Positions 56,825 to 64,000 of a stretch of DNA of 64,000 nt are shown piece after piece. Position 1 is the stretch's first letter. Each line of letters begins with the position of its first letter. Where the stretch lies: assembly GCA_017607445.1 (NCBI GenBank), contig JAEVHH010000004.1, forward strand, positions 930,001 through 994,000, written 5' to 3'. A program made the translations under genes and the position numbers. The notes under the pieces are model-generated. The model saw only the letters and a list, made by a program, of their open reading frames with translations, ran no database searches and had not been told where the DNA came from. This DNA is from Histoplasma ohiense (Eukaryota > Ascomycota > Eurotiomycetes > Onygenales > Ajellomycetaceae).

Positions 56825-57793
56825 TGTGATTTCACGGATGGGGCTCTATACGAAAGCCAGGAATTCGGCAGGCCAATGCGTGGTTACCAACGGCATCGCG
56901 CTGGGAACGACGATTTCTGGGATCTTGGCGATGGATTACTTGACGTAATCACCGCCGAACCAGGGACTTTGTCGGGTTTAACGAACAGTTGTTGAACAGG
57001 GACTGAGAAGCGCTTTGGACGGGCCCAACTTCATATATGTGAAACGCAGATAGGGTAGGTGTATGTAGGCTATGAACGAAGGTGTCCGCACGCCGGATTT
57101 TTAAGACGGCGCCCAACAGGATGCTATTCTCGTCTATGATCTCACCCATTGATGGCGCTACCCAGGTCCAGGACGCAGCTAACCGTTGATCCAGCTTCCA
57201 GCCACCAGACGCAGCATCCAGCGTGAACACTGGCCGACCCAATGGCAGCGCGGAGCCACCGGGTCAACGATAGTCCGGGTGCGCCATGGGCGTGGGGATC
57301 CATGTTTCCGAAGTCAAAAAACGGTTTCCAAGTTTTATTTATAGAATTCTAGCATACTCAGTATCTATCTACGTCTCCTCTACGGTGGTATCAAATGCCG
57401 TGAGTTTCGCCAACGCAACGAAGGGGAAAATAGTGATGACAATTAAAAAGGAAAAAAGAAAAAAGAAAAAAGAAAGAAAACTCCGCTGCAAGAATTTCCT
57501 TTTGATGCGACACTCTCATGCAGTCATAAGGTGTTGTTACTGGAAACGTGTTGCAGAGATGATGAATAAACAACGAAGGACCGGGTTGAGTCTAAGATAG
57601 CACGTTTGAAGACATGGAAAGGGAAAAGGAAAAGGAGAAAGATGAAGACCTTGCCGCATATGTCAGACGAGGAAAAACAACCGGCATTTTCGTTCTCTGC
57701 GAATCCTGGTTGGTCACCAGCGCCATGGTATCTGGATCCACATCATACTGGATACACATCATACAGGGACCCACGGGTTTGTGCTGCCATCAT
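56825..57793 (-). promoter_or_regulatory. upstream region of the transcription-factor gene
   Basis: 969 bases between the transcription-factor start and the MFS stop, both on the minus strand. An A/G-rich (+ strand) segment lies at 57445-57480 and 57615-57650. No gene is supported. Confidence 0.5.
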
Positions 57794-59226
57794 TTATTTC
57801 CCCAGTGTTTCTTGTTCTGCGTCGTTCACGAAGGCGTATTTGGAGTGTCTCCGAATTGCATCGCCCTTGTAATAGAAACAGAATGGGATCGCGCAGCAGG
57901 CCAAGCCGAGGAATGCGATAAGGGAGCTTGCCCACTGGTAACCCAGCTTGTCATACATTTGGCGAGTAAACAGCACGACAGACGCACCCCACATGGATCG
58001 CAGAAAGGTTTTGGCGGCAAGCGCGGAAGCAGCCTGGTGCTGGTAGGTGTCCACTGTCGGAAAGCTGGGTGAGCATGACGTCATCTACCCACCGGGGAAA
58101 ATTAACGCGAAGGGGGAAAAGTAAGGATTAGTAGTACCTAGGTAATTATTACACGAGTTGTACAAGAAGATGAACCCGAATCCAACAGGGAGGCCGCCTA
58201 ATGTCGGCCCAATCCAGTGCATTTGCGGATAGGAGGTCCATGCAAAAATGAACATTCCAATGGGAATAAACCAGCACGACATCATCATCGGAACCAAACG
58301 TATCTCTGCAGGTGGTCTACCGCCATACCGCGCACTCAATTTTAAGTAGTGCTTGTTAACCAGTGGAGAGAAGCAGGCGCTGGCGAATACCCCGATTGAG
58401 AGAGGAATAAACATGAGTCCAGTAACACTTGCGGAATAACCTTTCCCTCCGTGATAGACGATGGGGAATCTGAAAAAGGGGAAGAGGTGAGCCCTACTTC
58501 CTGATAAGATCAATTCTAGGCTACGTTATGGAAAAACACTTACGCAATAAAAAACATGTAGAGGAGGCCGTAGAGAATCGACATATAGATCGAGAAGAGT
58601 AAAACAATAGGTTCCAAGAAGAGAAGCTGGAATGGCCGGAAAAGGAACAACCGAAGCTTTTCGCCCAGTGGTCTAGAATCTAGATCTTCTTCTGTCACAT
58701 ATCTCTCGTTTTTCGTCTCCTCCCTTAACCTTTTGGCTCTCATGGCGAGAAGCGTGGGCGTGTAGGTCTCCGGGACGGTAAACGTGAGCAACACCCAAGC
58801 GGCCCCTGACAATATGAGTTGTAACCAATAGAGCCATCTCCAACCTTTCGCATCGGACAAAAAGCCGCCGATAAGCGGCCCTGCAGCAGGGCCGATGAAT
58901 GGCGCGGCACTGAAAGTTGCCATGGGAACACCTCGCTCTTCGTTTCGCCACATGTCTGCCAAGGTACCTCCAACCAGTGTCATGGGTGCGCTGAATGCCA
59001 CACCGGCAATGGCGCGGCAAACAACGAGGGTTGCAAAGTTCTGGGCTACCGCACAAGGAATCAAGAAGACAACGGCGACCAGCAATGTAGACGTGTATAC
59101 TGGTTTCCGGCCAATCATTTCTGACATGGGCGCAAAAACCATCGGTCCTGGAAACCGCAAATATAAGCATGCTGACAAAAGAGTGTGCCTTGCGCTCCCG
59201 ATTTGGAAATGGGGCAAATTTAAATT

Positions 59227-59266
<40 letters not shown>

Positions 59267-59697
59267 GAAAACCCACCAATACCAAACCCAATAACGAAGA
59301 CTGTGATCGTAAGTAGTGCCACCACCTCCCCCATGGCGAATTCCTCTGCTACCTGGTTTATACCAGCCGTTATTACGCTACTGTCAAAGGCGACGACGAA
59401 GCACGTAACAGCCACCACCATCGTGATGTACCATTTCCGCGCTTTACTCCAGTTCTTTGGGTTCTCTGGATCGTCGAGTTTAAATGTGACAAGCTCGTAG
59501 TCCTCGATTTTCCCAGTTTCATGGGATCTGACTGGCTTTGTGATCCGGCCTTCCGGGGTTTCTCGTGTATATTCCTCAAGCGTAGCGGTCTCTCTGAGAA
59601 TACGGGATGGGAGATCTGTGGGGTCAATCGTGTTTGGAAGTCCAGCAGAGTAAGTCGGCGTACTCCGAATCGCATCAACGTGCGGGGGTTCCTCCAT
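57794..59697 (-). CDS. MFS transporter, drug:H+ antiporter-1 (DHA1) type
   Basis: Four exons on the minus strand: 59697-59277, 59147-58544, 58469-58138, 58053-57794; 538 residues, about 12 helices. An 80-residue cytosolic N-terminus ends in DDPENPKNWSKARKW, a DHA1 hallmark. Then come motif A (GPMVFAPMSEMIGRKPVY, restored by removing intron 1), ADMWRNEERG, the antiporter motif C region GPAAGPLIGG, VPETYTPTLLAMRAKRLR, and NNYLVDTYQHQAASALAAKT across the last intron. Proton-driven export of small organic molecules at the plasma membrane is the family role; the substrate is unknown. The start at 59697 (MEEPPHVD) is preferred; an in-frame ATG at 59748 would add 17 residues. Intron 1 contains T34 on the sense strand. 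Confidence 0.91.
59228..59261 (+). repeat. A34 homopolymer (T34 in the sense strand of MFS intron 1)
   Basis: Thirty-four A on the + strand inside the 129-base intron 59148-59276. Confidence 0.9.
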
Positions 59698-61676
59698 TTT
59701 GACAATGTTTTCACCGTGGGTGATATTTTTCCCCCCAGAGATAAACAATACTTAGAAACAGCTGAAACGGACTGGGCACCCCTAGCTCTATATATACCAG
59801 GCGAAGAAAAAAAATTTTGGCCAGGGAGAAACGGCACTTCGGCCATGTTGGTGACTTCATTGTGGGAACAGGAGAGGGACGAGGGGTTCTTAACCTACCG
59901 ATTCATGCTTATCATTGGATATTATATAAAGTATCGTAGGGCCCGTGAATTGCAGGGATGTTTCTCTTTCGGCGCTCGGCGAGCGCTCGGATAAGTGCTC
60001 GGGATCCCATTTTATTTTATACAGACAACATTTCGTGGCGAAGGAAAGACTTAAGTGGATAGCCACCGAGGCTTGAGAACTGGCAGGCACGGTAAGCCGC
60101 ATCATGCGCCGTTGGGATCGTACATAGTATTCGGTTTTACCCCTGAAGTTCCGATTCTCGTAAATTCGGCTAACGAATGTATCCTGACATGGCCAGGTGT
60201 AAAAAGAGGAACAAAAAAACACATCCAAAGCGGATATCAGTTATAGCAGCCTCAACAACTTTCTTTTTTAGCGACAATGGTCTGCTGCCTGAAATAACTA
60301 GACAGGATTTCCGTGGCCCTTTGGAGAATCGAATATCGATCCGAAGGCAGATTGTGTATATCATTGTGCATGCACAATGGTTAACTATATGGACATTCGG
60401 GTTGCCGAACGGGATCCAGTTAAGCGTAGGGCGCTACCTGAACCGCGGTCGTCATCTGGTGGGCTATGAAAAAAAATAAATATGGGTCTTCCCGGATCAA
60501 GCGGCCCAATAGTCTCAACACATCAAGTGGATAAGTAGACGCCGCTCTTGGGGACGGAAGTTCAAAATTGAATGTTTTTTCGGGTTCTAGTTAAACGTGA
60601 TTAACAAAAAAATTGAATGTGGGTAGAAATGGAAAATCAAATTCTCTCAACACAGCAAATGCTGAGCATCAAGAGTTGAATTTTTAAAAACGATATCTTC
60701 ATGTTGTATCCAAGATTGGATTTTTTCACTTGGGCTTTTCGGCCGGAAAACTTGTTGGCAGGCGGACAATTTCTAGTGCTCGTTCATCATATTTCAACCC
60801 TCACTCCTTTTATCTTGCTATATTTCTCACACCTTAACTGAAACCCTAATCCTAAGTCTGACGGGAAAGGGAATCAGGAATATCATGAAGAGAGAGTTTG
60901 TAGTGTGTTTTAGAAAGGCCAAATAGCATGCCAGAGCTGAGCATAGTTCCGAAATCGAGCCCTGGCGGGGTTCAGGCAAAAAATCCAAGCTCTGTCCATC
61001 TTCAACCATAACCAGGGATGTTTGCTCAGCAAACGCTGAAAACTGACCAGATAAGTTTCAAGTGAGATTGAGAAAGGATGGCAAGAAACAGATCGTGTAT
61101 TAACTTGGGCTCTCAGGGTAGGTATCTGTAGTTCAATGAGTATTGAGGAACCTTATCAAGTAGGTCTTCATGCGATGATAGAGAAGCAGATTGCTGCGCT
61201 TCGTTCGTTCAAACCTTGTTTCTGTCAAAGGAGATTCAGCCATCCGTACGGAGTATAATCGTTGAAATTATGGGCGTCTCGCGACATTGAGAATCTGTTT
61301 GGCGAAGAAGTTTAGCGCGGCGCAGGCGGTGCGCTATCAGCACGTGACACAGCAACTGGCAAGTCTTGGAAGAAATTCTTGCTCTTGGCGGGGAACATTT
61401 TTGCCTTTACGGACTCACATGTGTAGCAACGGAGCTGACATTGCTGCTGATGGCTGGTTAATAGACAGCTAAACTCTTCCTTACGAAGGTCCTCGTCTCG
61501 GGGCGTTCCGCTGTCGAACCCAGCTGCTCTCATCCTGCCTGTTATCCAATTCGAGTAAGTCAAATTGGCGCGGGGTATTATGGCCTCCGAGTAGGTCTCG
61601 TACACTTGCTGACAATCTATGACTATGGTTAGATGGCCTTTGTTCATATACCCATTCGCATTGACCAGCATTCGTA
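59698..61676. promoter_or_regulatory. 2.0-kb divergent spacer between the MFS and FGAM-synthase genes
   Basis: It holds a TATA-like TATATATA at 59789-59796 about 95 bases upstream of the MFS start, and the GYGCTCGG triplet at 59972-60002. The right part shows no assigned element. A 119-codon minus-strand frame at 61312-61671 lacks any family signature. No further gene. Confidence 0.5.
59972..60002 (+). repeat. three GYGCTCGG elements, the first two forming a dyad
   Basis: GCGCTCGG at 59972 and 59983 and GTGCTCGG at 59995. GCGCTCG (59972-59978) and CGAGCGC (59980-59986) form a perfect inverted repeat around one G. It lies 275-305 bases upstream of the MFS start and could be a regulator-binding cluster (inference). 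Confidence 0.75.
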
Positions 61677-64000
61677 ATGGCTTCCTTTCAGGCCACTTAT
61701 CTCACGATTCCTGGCTCAATTGCCTTTACTCAATCCCGAAGCCGCTCCATTGCAGCAACAATCGGTGTGAAGGATGTGCGGGCCCAGTGGATTCATTATG
61801 TTCATGCTGCTGGGGATTTGCAGCAAAGCGAGCGCGCGATTCTAGAACAGCTTCTTCATTACGGAGATATTGTAGGCGTCCCGGGCTCCTTTGAGTCAAC
61901 AGACGGGCCATTCATTGATTATCACGTTAGCCCGCGAACGGGTACAATTTCGCCGTGGAGTTCGCAAGCTACTGGGATATCTCATGTCTGTGGCCTTAAA
62001 AATACTATCAAGCGTATTGAACGCGGTTTGCGAATCTCGTGTCTGCTTGCTGAAGACCGAAAAGAATTGGATAAAGCTGCTTTGGACGTTCTTCACGATC
62101 GAATGACTCAAATGATAAGCCAAGATGAGCCAGATCTTCACCTCATGTTCTCAGAACACCAACCTCTTCCCCTTGAAACGATACCGCTTTATGGTGAGAG
62201 CAAGTCCCCGATTGAGGTGCTACAAGAGGCAAACACCCGACTTGGTTTGGCATTGGACCAATCTGAAATCGATTACCTGGTGGATGCCTATGCGTCTGGT
62301 GGCCCAGTGGGACGGCCTCCTACCGACGTCGAGTTGTTTATGTTCGCGCAAGTTAACTCCGAACATTGCCGTCATAAGCAGTTCAATGCTACCTGGATCA
62401 TCGACGGCAAGGAGAAGCCTCACACTCTGTTTGGAATGATCAGGAATACCCACAAACAGCATCCAGAATACACTATTAGTGCATATAGCGACAATGCTGC
62501 TGTCCTGGAAGGAGAAGTAGCTGGTTATTGGGCGCCCAACCCACTCAATGGAGAATGGACTCAAACAAAAGAGCAGGTTCATTTCTTGGCCAAAGTTGAA
62601 ACACACAATCACCCCACCGCGGTGTCGCCTTTTCCTGGCGCTGCAACTGGATCTGGAGGTGAAATCCGTGACGAAGGATCTGTCGGCAGAGGTTCAAAAC
62701 CGAAGACAGGTCTTACTGGTTTTTGCGTTTCTGATCTATTGATTCCTGGACATAAGCAGCCTTGGGAACTTGACGTTGGAAAGCCCAATCATATCGCAAG
62801 CAGTTTGGATATTATGCTTGAGGCTCCAATCGGAAGCGCCGCATTCAACAACGAGTTTGGAAGACCATGTACTGCCGGTTACTTCCGAACCCTCCTTACC
62901 AGAATCGATATCGGGAATGGACATTCAGAACTCCGAGGCTATCATAAACCCATCATGATTGCGGGAGGTGTTGGAACTGTAAGGCCCCAACACGCACTTA
63001 AAAACCCACACGCTGTCAAACCGGGTTCATTTTTAGTGGTCCTTGGCGGACCGGCTATGCTCATCGGGTTGGGTGGAGGTGCAGCCTCCAGCATTGCATC
63101 TGGAGAAGGATCTGCTGATCTCGACTTCGCTAGTGTCCAGAGGGGAAATGCAGAGGTCCAGCGGAGAGCACAGGAAGTTATTAACGCCTGCACGGCCATG
63201 GGAGCTGATAACCCCATCAAGTTCATCCATGACGTCGGGGCAGGAGGTTTATCTAATGCTCTACCTGAGCTAATTCATGATGCTGGCCTCGGAGCAAAAT
63301 TTGAGCTCCGTGAAATTGACACGGCTGATAGAGGCATGAGTCCTATGCAGATATGGTGCTGTGAAGCTCAAGAACGATATGTTATGGCTGTCGGTGAGGA
63401 AGGGATGAATAAATTTACCGCGATCGTGAAACGGGAACGCTGTGGTTATTCCGTTGTTGGCCGCGGGCTGGGACAGCCTGAAGAAGACAGGAGGCTTATT
63501 CTTCTTGACCGGGATTCGAAAAACCAACCCGATCCAATTGATCTCCCCCTTTCAATCCTCTTCGGCAAACCACCGAAAATGACGAGGAACGTAACATCTA
63601 GACAACTTTCTCTTCCTCCTTTCGACTCTAGCCTTCAAACTTACTTGCCCAACATCCCTAAGGATGGCCTGCTTAGCGAAGCCGTTACTAGAGTCCTCAA
63701 TCTACCAGCTGTTGCTTCGAAATCGTTCCTCATCACCATTGGCGATAGAACCGTAGGTGGACTCACGGCAAGGGATCAAATGGTTGGGCCTTGGCAAGTT
63801 CCCGTGTCAGACGTGTCTGTTACGGCAACATCATTGCTGCAAGGGATGAGAACTGGTGAAGCTATGGCTATGGGAGAGAAACCGACCTTGGCCCTAATTT
63901 CACCAGCTGCTTCTGCAAGAATGGCCGTCGCAGAATCTATCCTGAATATCGCTGCTGCAGATTTACTTGGTCAATTGTCCCGTGTCAAGCTCTCGGCCAA
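61677..64000 (+). CDS. phosphoribosylformylglycinamidine (FGAM) synthase, 3' end outside the window
   Basis: The frame opens at ATG 61677 and stays open to the window end: 774 codons of an enzyme usually near 1350 residues. It catalyses the ATP- and glutamine-dependent conversion of FGAR to FGAM, the fourth step of purine synthesis, in the cytosol. Seen here: the N-terminal FGAR-AT domain, the linker with VNSEHCRHKQFNATWIIDG (about residue 225), the first AIRS-like ATP-binding half with KVETHNHPTAVSPFPGAATG (about 306) and GPAMLIGLGGGAASSIASGE (about 460), and FIHDVGAGGLSNALPELIHD. The second half and the C-terminal class-I glutaminase domain lie beyond the window. No intron is visible. The start is supported by the IPGS-like opening typical of the family. 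Confidence 0.95.
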   Translation, partial: MASFQATYLTIPGSIAFTQSRSRSIAATIGVKDVRAQWIHYVHAAGDLQQSERAILEQLLHYGDIVGVPGSFESTDGPFIDYHVSPRTGTISPWSSQATGISHVCGLKNTIKRIERGLRISCLLAEDRKELDKAALDVLHDRMTQMISQDEPDLHLMFSEHQPLPLETIPLYGESKSPIEVLQEANTRLGLALDQSEIDYLVDAYASGGPVGRPPTDVELFMFAQVNSEHCRHKQFNATWIIDGKEKPHTLFGMIRNTHKQHPEYTISAYSDNAAVLEGEVAGYWAPNPLNGEWTQTKEQVHFLAKVETHNHPTAVSPFPGAATGSGGEIRDEGSVGRGSKPKTGLTGFCVSDLLIPGHKQPWELDVGKPNHIASSLDIMLEAPIGSAAFNNEFGRPCTAGYFRTLLTRIDIGNGHSELRGYHKPIMIAGGVGTVRPQHALKNPHAVKPGSFLVVLGGPAMLIGLGGGAASSIASGEGSADLDFASVQRGNAEVQRRAQEVINACTAMGADNPIKFIHDVGAGGLSNALPELIHDAGLGAKFELREIDTADRGMSPMQIWCCEAQERYVMAVGEEGMNKFTAIVKRERCGYSVVGRGLGQPEEDRRLILLDRDSKNQPDPIDLPLSILFGKPPKMTRNVTSRQLSLPPFDSSLQTYLPNIPKDGLLSEAVTRVLNLPAVASKSFLITIGDRTVGGLTARDQMVGPWQVPVSDVSVTATSLLQGMRTGEAMAMGEKPTLALISPAASARMAVAESILNIAAADLLGQLSRVKLSA

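Noticed and set aside
58895..59500. 201-codon frame on the + strand with a polylysine run
   Set aside because: It is antisense to the MFS gene, and the lysine run is the A34 homopolymer of the intron.
1..64000. CRISPR arrays, rRNA genes, prophage and intact transposons
   Set aside because: No direct repeats with unique spacers, no rRNA-like blocks, no transposase, integrase or reverse-transcriptase motifs, and no long terminal repeats were found on either strand.

Overview
The window is nuclear DNA of a filamentous ascomycete. Genes carry short introns (mostly 50-130 bases) with GTAAGT-like donors and CTAAC/CTGAC-like branch sites. The protein families are typical of Eurotiomycetes: a CYP65-like P450, a DUF1996 secreted protein, a fungal rhodopsin-like membrane protein and a Zn2Cys6 regulator. 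The many long, AT-rich, microsatellite-filled spacers would suit Onygenales, but that placement is an inference from style and remembered protein similarity, not a database result. I see no tRNA, rRNA, CRISPR array, prophage or intact transposon. Fifteen protein genes can be supported; most are multi-exon, so no single open frame shows them whole. I derived the exon structures by reading splice sites against conserved protein blocks.

Region 1 (1-12.3 kb) is a housekeeping block. It holds the C-terminal two thirds or so of the SAGA/NuA4 scaffold Tra1 (+, cut by the window start), the splicing factor Yju2/Cwf16 (-) and, sharing a 606-base promoter with it, the anaphase-promoting-complex TPR subunit APC6/Cut9 (+). 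Region 2 (13-20.2 kb) looks accessory. A CYP65-like P450 (-) and a classical SDR (+) diverge from a 1.6-kb spacer that contains an array of 7-base CCGACAG repeats. A secreted DUF1996 protein (-) with a long proline tract follows.

Region 3 (22.3-26 kb) has an unrecognised 528-residue protein whose C-terminal half looks like a chymotrypsin-fold protease with a Cys in the nucleophile position, and a rhodopsin-like seven-helix membrane protein with a 20-base micro-exon. Region 4 (29-37.5 kb) has a five-exon cyclase-family hydrolase (-), a seven-exon MFS sugar-transporter-like gene (+) and an AMID/FSP1-like flavoprotein (-); they may form a small catabolic neighbourhood, but no shared pathway is proven.

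Region 5 (41.1-52.4 kb) has a Ser-rich disordered protein (-), a 5.4-kb gene desert, a very-long-chain fatty-acid elongase (-) and cytochrome c oxidase subunit 6 (+). Region 6 (53.9-59.7 kb) is a Zn2Cys6 transcription factor (-) directly downstream, on the same strand, of a DHA1-type drug-exporter-like MFS gene (-). That MFS gene has a 34-base homopolymer in its first intron and a triplicated GYGCTCGG element upstream. Region 7 (61.7 kb to the end) is the 5' part of phosphoribosylformylglycinamidine synthase (+), which runs off the window.
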